Source: Kiritimatiellia bacterium
Lineage (GTDB): Bacteria > Verrucomicrobiota > Kiritimatiellia > PWTM01
DNA: 64,000 bases
NCBI GenBank assembly: GCA_026417735.1
Contig: JAOACR010000023.1
Coordinates: forward strand, 163,438 to 227,437
Direction of reading: 5' to 3'
The notes beneath the pieces are model-generated. The model was given only the letters and a program-made list of their open reading frames with translations, did not search any database and had not been told where the DNA came from. This document shows positions 1-9,451 of the stretch, in pieces (the first letter of the stretch is position 1; each line of letters opens with the position of its first letter). The position numbers were made by a program, and so were the translations under genes.

Positions 1-90
1 GTACTTGATGTGCCCCAGAAACCGCTCGCGGATCTGCTGCGCGGTCACCGACGCCACGGCGTCCTGCAAATGGATCTCGTTCGATGTCAT
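1..90 (-). CDS. Partial CDS, N-terminal 30 residues (possible glycogen phosphorylase start)
   Basis: Reading the minus strand from an ATG at 90 gives an uninterrupted frame (MTSNEIHLQDAVASVTAQQI, then RERFLGHIKY) that runs off the window edge. An AGGA lies about 11 nt before the ATG. The pattern of a short acidic lead followed by a helix of the form IxxxFLxHxxY resembles the N-terminus of glycogen/starch phosphorylases, but 30 residues cannot settle this. The gene is truncated by the window, not by mutation. It is read in the same direction as the next gene to its right, 113 bp away. Confidence 0.5.
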   Translation of the reverse strand, partial: MTSNEIHLQDAVASVTAQQIRERFLGHIKY

Positions 91-203
91 CTCGCTGCCG
101 GTCCTGTGGAGGGGATACGGTGCCCCGTGATCTGCCTCAACGCAAGCCGGGCGCGCCGAACGCGATGCTCAGGTCCGCCAATCTGCGGGCAGGCCCCGAC
201 AGT

Positions 204-821
204 TTACCGCGCCGGAGCGGCGGCCTCCCCTCCGCCGTCCGCAGCCCGCTCTCTCTGCATTGCCGCGCGAATCTTTTCGCTTTTTTCCACCAGCGCCGCC
301 CATTTCACCGGATCGCGGGCCATCACCTCGAGCGTTTTCGCAGAGGCATCCACCGCCAGCACCTTGGTCCCCGCGACCACCCGCACCACATACCCCTCCA
401 CCCGGCTGCCGCGTTCCTCCCGCATCCACGCCCCGTACTCCGAGACCGACGCCGCCAGTTCTTTCGACGCCTTCTGCAGCTCGACCAGCTTCGACGGATC
501 CAGCTCCACCGCCTCCCGCCCTTCGTCAAAGATCCAAAGCTCACCGTTCCGGTTGCTCCGCGCGATGAAGTACCACTCCAGCGTCGCCGAAGCGCGCGAA
601 CCCATCCCGCGCACCTGAATGTTCACCGCGACGGAGCGGCTGTAGTCCCGCGAATGGGTTCCCCACGTCGGCATCACCACCTGCGCACCCCTCGTCGACG
701 AAGCCCGCGTCACCTTCAGATACGCCTGAGGTTCCTGTGCGCCGACGCGACAGACCACAACGAGTACCGTCGCAGCAACCAGGCCAAACCGCCACACCCG
801 CCACGAGTCCGACACTTTCAC
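204..821 (-). CDS. Secreted protein of unknown function
   Basis: This is a 205-residue protein with a clear N-terminal signal peptide: basic VKVSDSWRVWRF, then a hydrophobic core rich in V and A ending near VGAQ. The chosen start is a GTG at 821 because AAGGAG lies 8 nt upstream; the longer in-frame opening to 980 would bury the signal peptide. The mature part has a predicted beta-rich front half (WGTHSRDYSRSVAVNIQV) and a helical, charged C-terminal half that contains VAGTKVLAVDASAKTLEVM. I recognise no family. It probably acts in the periplasm. It lies between the partial gene at the left edge and tRNA-Gln on the other strand. Confidence 0.7.
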   Translation of the reverse strand: MKVSDSWRVWRFGLVAATVLVVVCRVGAQEPQAYLKVTRASSTRGAQVVMPTWGTHSRDYSRSVAVNIQVRGMGSRASATLEWYFIARSNRNGELWIFDEGREAVELDPSKLVELQKASKELAASVSEYGAWMREERGSRVEGYVVRVVAGTKVLAVDASAKTLEVMARDPVKWAALVEKSEKIRAAMQRERAADGGGEAAAPAR

Positions 822-990
822 CCGCCCGGCTCCTTCTTCGTTTCTCTTGGTGCCCGGGCCGCAATCATGGATCTCCCACACCCTTGGCCCACCCGAGCTT
901 CGCGCTCGTTTCACGCTCCAATCACAGCGTTTTGTACCGGCCGGCTCGCCCTTGACGGCCGGCGACCAAGGCTCAATCATGAACTGCGTC

Positions 991-1064
991 TGCCGGATGG
1001 TGTAATGGTAGCACAGCAGACTCTGGATCTGTTTGTCTAGGTTCGAATCCTAGTCCGGCAACCA
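991..1064 (+). tRNA. tRNA-Gln (anticodon CTG)
   Basis: The acceptor arms TGCCGGA and TCCGGCA pair over seven positions. The D-arm contains GGTGTAATGGTA, the anticodon loop is CTCTGGA (anticodon CTG, reading CAG), and the T-arm contains GGTTCGAATCC. The terminal CCA (1062-1064) is encoded. It lies 17 bp before the 3' end of dnaN, which is on the opposite strand. Confidence 0.96.
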
Positions 1065-1081
1065 CCGTTTTCCACATCCGC

Positions 1082-2173
1082 TCAGGTCAGTCGAAGCGGC
1101 ATGATCACATAAAGGAACGCCTCATCCGCCTTCAGCACGCCGGGCGTGTCCACATCGGAAATCTCGAAGTAGACCTGGTCGGAAACCAGCGTCTTCAGAG
1201 GATCCATCAGAAAATCAGGGTTGAACGGAATCGCGAGCGGCGCGCCACTGTACTGGACAGGCACAGTTTCCTTTGCCTCGCCGATCTCTGGCGTCTCGCA
1301 GTAGACCTCCATCTGCCCGTCCGAAAACCGAAGCTGAACCGAGTTGCTGACCTCGCTGGTCACCAGCGACACGCGCCGTAGCGCGTTGAGAAACGCCTCC
1401 CGGCTAAGCGTCACGCGCACCCCGCTTTGCTTGGGCACCACCTGTCGGTAGTTCGGGAATTTTCCCTCAATGAGTGCACTGAACAGCAGAACGTTCCCGC
1501 AATCCAGCGCCATTTGCCGACCGACCGACATCAACGTCACCGGACCATCCCCCTCGAGGATGTTCACCATTTCCACCGCGGTACGCGTAGGCACAATGAG
1601 CGACGCCGACTTTCGCCCGTCGTCCACCTCCTGCTCCACCAACGCCATCCGCCGCCCGTCCGTCGCCACCGCAGTCACCCGCGACTCCGAGATCTCGATC
1701 AGCACACCGGTCAGCACCTCGCGCGACTCATCCTTCGACGTTGCATACACGGTCCGCTGCAACATCCCGCGCAGCGCACGCCGATCCAGCGTGCATGACA
1801 CCGCACCGTCGAGCTTCGGCGTCAGGGGAAAATCATCCGCAGTGATCCCATTCAGTCGGAACCGAACACTCTCCGACACCAGCGTCGTCGACTGCCGCTC
1901 ATCCGTCGTGATCTGAATCTCGGCGCCCGGCATCTCACGAACAATCGGCAGCAACCGTTTCGCGTCGAGCGTGGTCGCCCCCTCCTCGCTCACCACCGCC
2001 GGTACGATCGCGCGGATTGTTAGCCTCATGTCGCTGCCCGTCAGCGTGAGGGCCTGTCCCCGGCATTCCAGAAGCACGTTGGAGAGCACGGGGATCGTTG
2101 AGCGGGTCGCAATCGCGGGAAGCACTGTCTGGAGAGCGTCGAGCAGGTCGGCTTTGCTAACGGTAAATTTCAT
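1082..2173 (-). CDS. dnaN: DNA polymerase III beta sliding clamp
   Basis: DnaN forms the ring-shaped dimer that tethers the replicative polymerase to DNA. The 363-residue length is typical of the family. The N-terminus (MKFTVSKADLLDALQTVLPA) and internal motifs such as TIPVLSNVLLE, VATDGRRMAL and the C-terminal YVIMPLRL fit the three-domain clamp; YVIMPLRL contributes to the partner-peptide cleft. The ATG at 2173 is preceded by GGAGAA with 8 nt spacing, and a sigma70-like promoter lies upstream at 2222-2250. dnaA is not adjacent, unlike the classical dnaA-dnaN order. The giant secreted-protein gene upstream reads in the same direction, but the 229-bp gap with its own promoter suggests a separate unit. 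Confidence 0.98.
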   Translation of the reverse strand: MKFTVSKADLLDALQTVLPAIATRSTIPVLSNVLLECRGQALTLTGSDMRLTIRAIVPAVVSEEGATTLDAKRLLPIVREMPGAEIQITTDERQSTTLVSESVRFRLNGITADDFPLTPKLDGAVSCTLDRRALRGMLQRTVYATSKDESREVLTGVLIEISESRVTAVATDGRRMALVEQEVDDGRKSASLIVPTRTAVEMVNILEGDGPVTLMSVGRQMALDCGNVLLFSALIEGKFPNYRQVVPKQSGVRVTLSREAFLNALRRVSLVTSEVSNSVQLRFSDGQMEVYCETPEIGEAKETVPVQYSGAPLAIPFNPDFLMDPLKTLVSDQVYFEISDVDTPGVLKADEAFLYVIMPLRLT

Positions 2174-2221
2174 TAGCAGCGTTCTCCGGGTATGGACTCA
2201 AAACAAATGGAAGCCGTCTTC

Positions 2222-2250
2222 AGTATGGCCGTGAATCATAGGGCTGGCAA
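2222..2250 (-). promoter_or_regulatory. Candidate sigma70-type promoter for dnaN
   Basis: On the minus strand TTGCCA (2250-2245) and CATACT (2227-2222) are separated by 17 bp, about 50 bp upstream of the dnaN start. Each hexamer differs from consensus at two positions. This is a pattern match only; no transcription start is known. Confidence 0.4.
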
Positions 2251-2402
2251 GCTGGAGATGTGACGGAACCCGGCGATTTCTGAGCCGAACAGCGGCGTTG
2301 ACGGCCTGTGGACGGAGCTGTGAACACAGTGCGCGGGAACTTTGATGCTCCGAGGGCGCGTCGCCGGCTGCGAGAGCGTCCACAATCGAGTTGACAGCTT
2401 CT

Positions 2403-5400
2403 TCACTGCGGGGATGCCGGTGGACTGGGGGGCGCAGCTTCCCGGACCAGCGATCCGTGGGACTCACTGACGATCAGCAGAGAGAACCGCACGACGGCGG
2501 CGAGAGAGGGGTCCTGGCTGGAGGCATAGTCGAAGCGTCCGCGCAGATCGGTGTAGCCGTCCTTGTAAAACTTTACGCTGCCGTCGGGAAGACGCGCGTA
2601 GACCTTCACATACGCACCGGGCACCGGTGCGGTGGAGTCGGCCCGCGTCAGCAGCAGCTGGCCGTATGGCTCGATGAGGTGTAGGCGCAGCGCGTTCGCG
2701 TAGTAGGGTTGTGTTTGCCGGAGAGTGCCGGAGACCGCCTCGATCATGAGATCTAACGAGCGCATCGCCTCGGGGACCTCAACCCGGGCGGGAGTGCCGT
2801 CTTGGGGAACGCTGATGGTCAAGGAGTGCGCCGGGCGGACGTGCGCGAAGTGGCGGGTGTCCTGGGTCATGAACGGGTTCCGGGAAAAGAGCAGTTCGAG
2901 GTCCATCGGGTAGAAGTTCAATGTGACGGTTTGCAGATGGCGACCAACCACCTCAAGGACGCGGCCGTGAAGGCGTAGGTCAAGAGATGGCTGCTCCGCG
3001 GCGACCTGTTGCTGCACGAGGTCGCGGTTTTGTGGATCGGTCGCCGCTGCGGCGGGACCACCTTCAGCCTCCCGGATGTGCGCCAGCAGTGTCTGAACGC
3101 GGCTGCGCCAGCGGGGGACAGGGTAGTCCGCGTAGGGGGCGAGCGCGCGCTGGGCGTCGTCTGGGCGGCCGCGGCACAGCGCCAGCCAGGCGGTGAGATA
3201 GTCGTACTGGAGTCGCTCGGCGACGTTGGCGCGGTCGGTCTGAGCGAGGAGCCCGAGGCTTTCGGCAATGCGATCCTGCAACGCGAGGTAGTAGGTGGCG
3301 GCAAGCCGGTCCTCGTCGTTGAGGTGGGGTTTGTAGCAGAGCGTGCGGAGGAAGAGTGTGTACTGGGCGCGGAAGGCGGGGTTCTGGATGCGCGGCTCGC
3401 GACCCACAGGGTGCGCGCGCGCATTGATCAGCGGTGCATATTCGAGGTGTTGATAGCGGCCGCGTTCGACGGGGTGAACCGTGAGGAGCGGGCTCTCGAA
3501 CCACAGGCCGCACTGGTCCGCGAAGGGATGGCGCGCAAGAAATTGAGCGATGCGCGCACGGTCGTTGTGCAGGATGGAGTAGGACCAAAGGGTCGCATCA
3601 TAGATTCGGCGGCGCTCGAGCGCTTCAATGATGCGGCGATAGGTGTCCGCGTCGCGGAGCCGCCACGCGATATCCGCGAGGCGCACGCGGTACAGATTTT
3701 CTCGTTCTAGGAAGGCGAGAAGCTGTTCGGTGGAGCCGTTCTGGGAGATCTCGGGCCAGGAGGCCACGTCGGCGGGCGGGGGCTCGGCGACAACGCGGAA
3801 ACGGAAGGGTTCCGCACGGGCCAGCACGGCGGTCTCAGTGCTGACCGTGGCCGGATAGTGGGTGAACTCACCGGGCGCGGGGAAGTAGAAGAAGTACTCG
3901 ATCGTGGTGGTTTCGTAGGGGTTGAGCACGCGGGAAACTGGCTCCACGGGCAGCGGAGTGAGCGGGACCGCGCCGGCAGGCACCTGCAGGAGCACGGAAA
4001 CGAACCGCCGCTGTGCACCGGGGTTGGTCAGCACGACCTTGGCGCCGTAAGGGATGCCGACAAGGAACGGCCCGGTAATGTAGTTCTCGATGCGCTCTTC
4101 GCCTTCGTAGCGCCAGGGGTTGTCGGCCCGGAAGAAGTTCTGTGCGACGAGGACCGGCGAGGGTCCGGCAGCAGGGGCGGCGGGGCGGACGTGCCGCACA
4201 AGCAAAAAGATCGGTTGTTCGCTGCGCAACAGAATGCGCTCGCCCTGAGCTTCACGAATCAGAGGAGAGGATTCAAACGGCAGGTCAAGGGTGGACAGCG
4301 CCAACAGCATCTCGGTGAGATTCGTGGTGGTGAAAAGAAAGTCAGTGGAAAGGAACGGCCGGCCGTCGGGGTGAGCGGCAAGCTCCGCCCAGAAACGACC
4401 CGCGGGCACGAGCGTGGGAGCCTGCTCGGCGAGGGGGCGCCGGTAGTAGCCCTGCTCGGCGAGTTCCCGGGGCATGTCTGGGCGGCGGTAGAAGGGCGCA
4501 ACCGCCCGCCCCTCCGCCGCGGCGTTGTCGAAGAGAAAGCGGTCAGCCTCGGCTTGAGGCTTGTCGCCCTTCGCAGCGAGCCGGCGCGGCTCGCCGCGGT
4601 CCTGCAGCTCGTCCCTGCGGAGCAATTCGATTTCGCGTTCCTTTCGGTCCGCGGTTGGGACCGCACGGGCACGTAACTCGGCCGCAGACGGCGCCGGTGG
4701 AGCGGCAGCCGCGGCGACGGCTTTGGCGGCCTCCAGTTGTGCGGCTTGTTGGGCCTCGCCGGCGAACGCAAGTTTCTCCGCTGGCGGTGACGGGGGCAGT
4801 TCGCCGGCGAGGAAGAGAAAGCGGCGGTGAAACTCCTCGCGGTCGCGGGGAGTCTGAGCGGCGAGATCGGCGAGGTCGCGAGCGATCGATGCGCGCTGGT
4901 CCGGCAAGCGCCGGGCGAGGAGCGCCTTTTCTGCCGCATTCAGCCGGGCGTACCGGGCCGGCTCAAGCCAGCGGGTGAGGTCGCGGCCGAGCAGCCATTC
5001 GTCGAGGAACGTCGGGTCGCGCTTGTTCGAGAGGTAGGGCGCGACAACAGTGTCGAAGAAGGGGCGGTCCTTGTGGTAGAGAAACAGGTGGAGTTCGTGA
5101 CAGGCGTACCGAGAGTAGAGCTCGGCCTTCTGTTGCGGCGAGAGCGTGGACCAGCGGGTAAGGAACTCGAACTCGGCGAGCGGAGCCTCGGGAGCAACCG
5201 CACTGTAGAAGGCGAAGAGCTTCGAGAGCGAGTCCACCGCGGTGACGACTGCACCTGCCGTGATCTGGTGCCGTTCGCCGGGCGAGAGCGGCACAATCGC
5301 GGCGTACTCGGCGTGGGGGACCGCAGGATCTAGCGAACGCGGGAGCGCGCGGGAGGCGCGCTCGCCGGGCGGGTCGCCGAGCGGCCACACTCGCTGGACC

Positions 5401-8400
5401 GCATGGCAGGGATCCACCACCAGCGCGCGCAGGAAACAGCAACCGGCGAGGTCGCGTCGTGGGATGCGAATGCGGCCCTCTGCGTCGGGTTTCAGGTTCA
5501 ACAGCACGGTCGCGGGGCGCGCGAGGAAATCCAACGACCATGGCGACAAGTCCGGAGGTTCGGGGGCGGCCGCGTCTGCCGCACCGCGGGTAGCGGCGAC
5601 CGCACGGCGGCCCATGCCGGGCCCCGCACCGGCGAGCGCGGCCTGGCGGCCGAGGAACTGCCCGCCCTGCTCGAGGCGTTCCGCTTCCACGGACGTCTCG
5701 CGCAGCGCCCATGGATTGAGCAGGAGGCTAGGCCGCTCGGCCATGTTGCCCAGGAACTTCAGCGCGCCGCGGCGGTCCAGAACATAGCGGAACTCGTCGC
5801 CGAGCTGGCGACCGGATTCGTAGAACGTTCGGGTCTCCGTGCGGGACCAGGCGCGCAGCTCCGGCCACTCAGCGCCAGCCGGGGAGTCAAACAGGTCCGC
5901 AACGAGATAGCGTCCGGCGGCCAGATGGACGCGCACATGACGACCGGCCGGTAGAACCCGCAGCACGAGATGATCGGCCTCGTCCGGCTCGCGGACTAGC
6001 TGGATGGGCTCCAGCGGGGGCGTCTCGATCGCCCGCCGCGGAGAGAGGAGAAAGCGGCCAAACGGTTCGCCCCGAGTGATGCGGACGGGGATTTCAATCT
6101 GCCGGGAACGGATGAACAGCGAGTAGTCCCCCGGTTCCAGATCGCGGAGCACGAGCGAACCGTCCGCGATCGCGAGCGCGGCGGAACGGTCGCGAATGAA
6201 CCGATCTCGCCGAACCTCGAGCAGCGAGAACTCAGCGAGCGGATCGGCCGCCTCCAGCCGCTCGAGCGGCAGGCGAAGCGGGCGACCGGCGGTGCCGTGC
6301 AGCGCGGAGGGCCACCAGCAGCGGTCTCGGGGCGGGTTCCAGTGGAAAGTGTGGGGCTGCTGGTCGCGGAACTCTCGCCAGGCGGTCTCCGCGCGCGGAT
6401 CGAGATCCGGCGGCGGCGCTAGCTCAAGCGAAACCGATACGCGTTCGATGTCAGACAGAGGCCCCAGTGCGGCGCGCCCTTGGTCGTCTGTGCGGAGCGA
6501 AACGCGGACCGGCTCGCGCGTCCACGGATGGTGCAGCTCACAGTGTAGCGTGACGCCCGCGAGCGGTTCGCCGTCGAGACCGCGCGCCTCGGCGACGTAG
6601 CCGTCCGGCGTCAGCGTCAACAGCACCTGGCGTGTCGCGAGCGTGTTGAGGAGAGGCGCAATGCGAAACTCCCTCCTGGAGACCAGCTCGAGGGGTTCCC
6701 CCGGCGTTTGACGGCGGATCTTGCAGAAACACGAGATTTCTATGGACGCCGGGTGCCTCGGCAGCGGCACCTCCAGTTTCAGCTCGCGGTCCAACGCGAG
6801 CTCGGGAGAGCGGAAGGTGTGCCGCCGGGTGATGCCGCGGGTGTCGGTGACCGTGACGGTGACCGCCGACTCTTCCAGCTGCACGGACGCCGGGTTGACC
6901 GGCTGGCCATGGAGCGTCAGCAGCGGGCGGAGCGCGATCACTGCGGGAGCGTCGCCCCGGAGAGACTCCGCGACGATCAGCGGTCGTGCGTCGAGTTGAT
7001 AGGTCTCCGGCAAGTGCCGAAACCGCGAAAGCGAGGCGAAACCACCGGCGTGCACGACCATCGTCTCGTCACGTTCGCCCTCGGGTGCAAACGGGACAAT
7101 GATGCGGCCCTCCGCATCAGGTCCGAACTCACGTCCACCGATCCAGGCACGGGCATCGGGTACCGGCCGGCCGGCCTCGTCGAGCACTCGGAACACGTGG
7201 CCGGCTGCAGAGATGTCCTGTACGACCTCCAGCCGCCCCTTCTGCACGAACGCGCGGCTGCTGCGCCCCTCGCCGATGAAGTCGATCACCCAGACGCCGC
7301 GGCCCTTCAACTCCGGGAACTCGAACGTGCGTTCCACGCGCAGCTCTTTTGCCTCGCGGAACTCGAACTTTTTCTCCGGGAACGAGGGAGCCAGTCCGTC
7401 GAGGTTGATCGCGAGATTCAGCGGTCGGCCGGTGTCTCGGTAGTAGTTGAGCGTGTTGATCTCGTAAATCTTCACGATCAGAGTCGGCACGTTTTTGATG
7501 AAGAGCTTCAGCCGAACGATTTGATCGGGGAGAAACACCGGCGGGTTGTCGGGTGCGAAGTCGAGGTCCACACGTTCCTTGATCGCGCGGTACTCCTCGG
7601 GGGAAATCATCGCAGCCCACTGCTGCGGGTCGCCGATTCCGTTGACGATTTTTGCCTCTGCAAAGATGCGGCGAAGGAACTCGTCGCGGATCCACGGCCG
7701 AAACTCGTCGAAGTTGGGTGCATCACGCAGCAACCACAGCAGGTACTGACGCACGACGGGCTCCTCGACTCCGATCGGCGGCAGCAGGAGTTCGGAGAAC
7801 GACGCGTCAAGACGGGCCAGATGCTGGGGGCGGGGCAGCGAGTCGCGGAGCGGCTGGGGCAGATAGGGCACGTCGCGCGGCAGTTTCAGGTATTCGAGGA
7901 AACGTTCCCGAGAGGGCTTTCCGACCGCGAGGTCGTGGACGAGTCGGTGGTAGAGCACGTTCGCTTTGAGCGAATTGTGGACGGGATCGAGCCCCTTCAC
8001 GTATTGCCAGGCCCGCTCGAGGTAGGCCTCACGCTCGGCGGCGTCGATTTCGATGTCTGTCTCGCTGGTGGGCACGAGGCGGGAGAGGTAGACAGAAACG
8101 AACGCCGCCTCGTTGCGCAGCTGTGGCCGGAGACGCAGCAGCTCGTCGAGCTGTTCGAGGGTGAGCTGCTGGTGGATGGCCATCTGACCAAAGGGCGGGC
8201 TGTCGGGGGCGGCCAAGTCCTCCGCGATCAGCGCGGCGAGGTTGGGCAGGTCCGGCCGACGCAACCGGCGAAGCAGGTCGCGGCGCTGCTGCGGGTTGAG
8301 GGGGAGGCGGGCGACCGCATGGAGGCCGGCGTCGGAGACTGCGGAGAGATCTCCCCGGCCCTTGAGCGCGGCGTCGAGGAAACGGGAGCCGGTGACCAGC

Positions 8401-8810
8401 GCCGGATCCAGCCGGGTGGGCAGATCGGCGCGCCGTTCCGGTGCACGGCGACTGTGGTCGAATCTCAGGTTGAGCTCCCGCCGCAGATAGTCCAGCGAGG
8501 ATTTCGGGTCGTGCTCATAGTCGAGCAGGGCCTGCCGGTGGCGGAGCTCGCGCGCGGCGGGAGGTTCGGCACCTTTGCGCGCGCGAATCCAGTCGTCGAG
8601 GATCCGCCGCACCTCGTCGCGCCGGCCCTGGTTCTGCGCATGAAGCGCGCGGAAAAAGAAGTGGTCGTCAGTGCCGGGCACCAGCTCGGCGAGCGCGGCC
8701 TCGCGGTTGGTGGAGAGTGCAAAGAGTTCCAGAAACCGCAGGCTCTGCGCGCCGGCGGGATGAAGGATTAGGAGGCTCACCAGCCCCGGCCCGATGTGGC
8801 GGACGTTCAT
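2403..8810 (-). CDS. Giant secreted macroglobulin-like (MG2-domain type) protein
   Basis: This is a 2135-residue exported protein. The ATG at 8810 is preceded by AAGGGGAG at about 8 nt and begins a signal peptide (MNVRHIGPGLVSLLILHPAG, ending near AQS). Residues about 20-420 look helical and repeat-like. From about 430 the protein is beta-rich with macroglobulin-style strands (VRLKLFIKNVPTLIVKIYEI) and carboxypeptidase-regulatory-like modules (VFRVLDEAGRPVPDARAWIG). An Ala/Glu/Arg-rich linker sits near 1440-1500, and the C-terminal module (PGAYVKVYARLPDGSVKFYK) resembles another prealbumin-like fold. I find no thioester signature (CxEQ), so if it belongs to the alpha-2-macroglobulin superfamily it is a thioester-less member. 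The likely location is periplasm or outer surface. The function is unknown; protease trapping or envelope structure are both guesses. Confidence 0.75.
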   Translation of the reverse strand: MNVRHIGPGLVSLLILHPAGAQSLRFLELFALSTNREAALAELVPGTDDHFFFRALHAQNQGRRDEVRRILDDWIRARKGAEPPAARELRHRQALLDYEHDPKSSLDYLRRELNLRFDHSRRAPERRADLPTRLDPALVTGSRFLDAALKGRGDLSAVSDAGLHAVARLPLNPQQRRDLLRRLRRPDLPNLAALIAEDLAAPDSPPFGQMAIHQQLTLEQLDELLRLRPQLRNEAAFVSVYLSRLVPTSETDIEIDAAEREAYLERAWQYVKGLDPVHNSLKANVLYHRLVHDLAVGKPSRERFLEYLKLPRDVPYLPQPLRDSLPRPQHLARLDASFSELLLPPIGVEEPVVRQYLLWLLRDAPNFDEFRPWIRDEFLRRIFAEAKIVNGIGDPQQWAAMISPEEYRAIKERVDLDFAPDNPPVFLPDQIVRLKLFIKNVPTLIVKIYEINTLNYYRDTGRPLNLAINLDGLAPSFPEKKFEFREAKELRVERTFEFPELKGRGVWVIDFIGEGRSSRAFVQKGRLEVVQDISAAGHVFRVLDEAGRPVPDARAWIGGREFGPDAEGRIIVPFAPEGERDETMVVHAGGFASLSRFRHLPETYQLDARPLIVAESLRGDAPAVIALRPLLTLHGQPVNPASVQLEESAVTVTVTDTRGITRRHTFRSPELALDRELKLEVPLPRHPASIEISCFCKIRRQTPGEPLELVSRREFRIAPLLNTLATRQVLLTLTPDGYVAEARGLDGEPLAGVTLHCELHHPWTREPVRVSLRTDDQGRAALGPLSDIERVSVSLELAPPPDLDPRAETAWREFRDQQPHTFHWNPPRDRCWWPSALHGTAGRPLRLPLERLEAADPLAEFSLLEVRRDRFIRDRSAALAIADGSLVLRDLEPGDYSLFIRSRQIEIPVRITRGEPFGRFLLSPRRAIETPPLEPIQLVREPDEADHLVLRVLPAGRHVRVHLAAGRYLVADLFDSPAGAEWPELRAWSRTETRTFYESGRQLGDEFRYVLDRRGALKFLGNMAERPSLLLNPWALRETSVEAERLEQGGQFLGRQAALAGAGPGMGRRAVAATRGAADAAAPEPPDLSPWSLDFLARPATVLLNLKPDAEGRIRIPRRDLAGCCFLRALVVDPCHAVQRVWPLGDPPGERASRALPRSLDPAVPHAEYAAIVPLSPGERHQITAGAVVTAVDSLSKLFAFYSAVAPEAPLAEFEFLTRWSTLSPQQKAELYSRYACHELHLFLYHKDRPFFDTVVAPYLSNKRDPTFLDEWLLGRDLTRWLEPARYARLNAAEKALLARRLPDQRASIARDLADLAAQTPRDREEFHRRFLFLAGELPPSPPAEKLAFAGEAQQAAQLEAAKAVAAAAAPPAPSAAELRARAVPTADRKEREIELLRRDELQDRGEPRRLAAKGDKPQAEADRFLFDNAAAEGRAVAPFYRRPDMPRELAEQGYYRRPLAEQAPTLVPAGRFWAELAAHPDGRPFLSTDFLFTTTNLTEMLLALSTLDLPFESSPLIREAQGERILLRSEQPIFLLVRHVRPAAPAAGPSPVLVAQNFFRADNPWRYEGEERIENYITGPFLVGIPYGAKVVLTNPGAQRRFVSVLLQVPAGAVPLTPLPVEPVSRVLNPYETTTIEYFFYFPAPGEFTHYPATVSTETAVLARAEPFRFRVVAEPPPADVASWPEISQNGSTEQLLAFLERENLYRVRLADIAWRLRDADTYRRIIEALERRRIYDATLWSYSILHNDRARIAQFLARHPFADQCGLWFESPLLTVHPVERGRYQHLEYAPLINARAHPVGREPRIQNPAFRAQYTLFLRTLCYKPHLNDEDRLAATYYLALQDRIAESLGLLAQTDRANVAERLQYDYLTAWLALCRGRPDDAQRALAPYADYPVPRWRSRVQTLLAHIREAEGGPAAAATDPQNRDLVQQQVAAEQPSLDLRLHGRVLEVVGRHLQTVTLNFYPMDLELLFSRNPFMTQDTRHFAHVRPAHSLTISVPQDGTPARVEVPEAMRSLDLMIEAVSGTLRQTQPYYANALRLHLIEPYGQLLLTRADSTAPVPGAYVKVYARLPDGSVKFYKDGYTDLRGRFDYASSQDPSLAAVVRFSLLIVSESHGSLVREAAPPSPPASPQ

Positions 8811-8916
8811 GGTCGCATCTCCCCTTGAGGCGGGTGCAGTTCGCCGCCTCACCGGAGTATACGCCGCCACAGGGAAATTTGTTCAGCATGGCCGGGCTGC
8901 CGTGGTCCCCCCGCAG

Positions 8917-8946
8917 TTTGAGGCCGCGCGCAAAGTCGCGTAGACT
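8917..8946 (+). promoter_or_regulatory. Candidate promoter of the small lipoprotein gene
   Basis: TTTGAG (8917-8922) and TAGACT (8941-8946) are 18 bp apart, 28 bp before the ATG at 8975. Shifting the upstream hexamer by one to TTGAGG gives 17 bp. The TAGACT hexamer is the same as that upstream of tpiA. Confidence 0.35.
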
Positions 8947-8974
8947 GGGGTCCCAAGTGTGCGGGCAGCACTCG

Positions 8975-9421
8975 ATGGCAACCTGGATCCGATCGGCGTT
9001 GAGATGGTGGGTCACCTTCGCGATTGCGGTGGCCGGCAGCTTGGGAACGACCGGGTGCGACAGCGATGATCACACGCCGCCTGCGAAGGCGGACGAACAC
9101 AAGGAAGAAGAAGAGACCTATGATCTGACCGGCTTGTGGCGGTTGAAAGGCCAGCAGGCAACCTACTCTCTGCGGCAAAACGGTCCCTCGCTACAAGGCC
9201 GATATTACGATCCGGCAGACCCCACCGTCCACGGTGACATCGCCGGTGTGGTGGACGGCGACGAGGTCGCGCTCTATGTGGCGGTGACCTTCGACACGCA
9301 TCCGCAGGACAACTTCGTCGCGAAGAAGGAAGGGGTAATCCGCAACCGCGATCACATGACGCTGGTGGTCACGGAAGGACCGAAATACGTGGGCAAGGTC
9401 CAGGAATGGTACCGCCTCTAG
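8975..9421 (+). CDS. Small putative lipoprotein
   Basis: This 148-residue protein begins with a basic-hydrophobic leader (MATWIRSALRWWVTFAIAVA) ending in GTTGC, a plausible though non-canonical lipobox because position -3 is Thr instead of Leu. After the Cys comes an acidic Lys/Glu linker (ADEHKEEEETYD) and then a compact beta-rich domain: LTGLWRLKGQQATYSLRQNG, with VHGDIAGVVDGDEVALYVAV further on. The pattern GLW..., G..LxGxYY..., G.IxGxVDGDxV resembles small bacterial domains predicted to form lipocalin-like barrels, but I cannot name a family. It is divergent from the giant secreted protein and 30 bp upstream of the MBOAT gene, so it could be co-transcribed with the acyltransferase pair. 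Confidence 0.7.
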   Translation: MATWIRSALRWWVTFAIAVAGSLGTTGCDSDDHTPPAKADEHKEEEETYDLTGLWRLKGQQATYSLRQNGPSLQGRYYDPADPTVHGDIAGVVDGDEVALYVAVTFDTHPQDNFVAKKEGVIRNRDHMTLVVTEGPKYVGKVQEWYRL

Positions 9422-9451
9422 CCCGGCCCCGATGTAGCCCGGCGGTGGCCA

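Noticed and set aside
84..1040. Long plus-strand open frame over 0.1-1.0 kb
   Set aside because: It runs antisense to a gene with a signal peptide and ribosome-binding site, crosses tRNA-Gln, and its product is rich in Arg/Pro/His as expected for a shadow frame.
2174..2402. Possible DnaA boxes or origin next to dnaN
   Set aside because: TGTGGAC and TGTGAACA fragments resemble half a DnaA box but none matches TTATNCACA well, there is no AT-rich unwinding stretch, and dnaA is absent.
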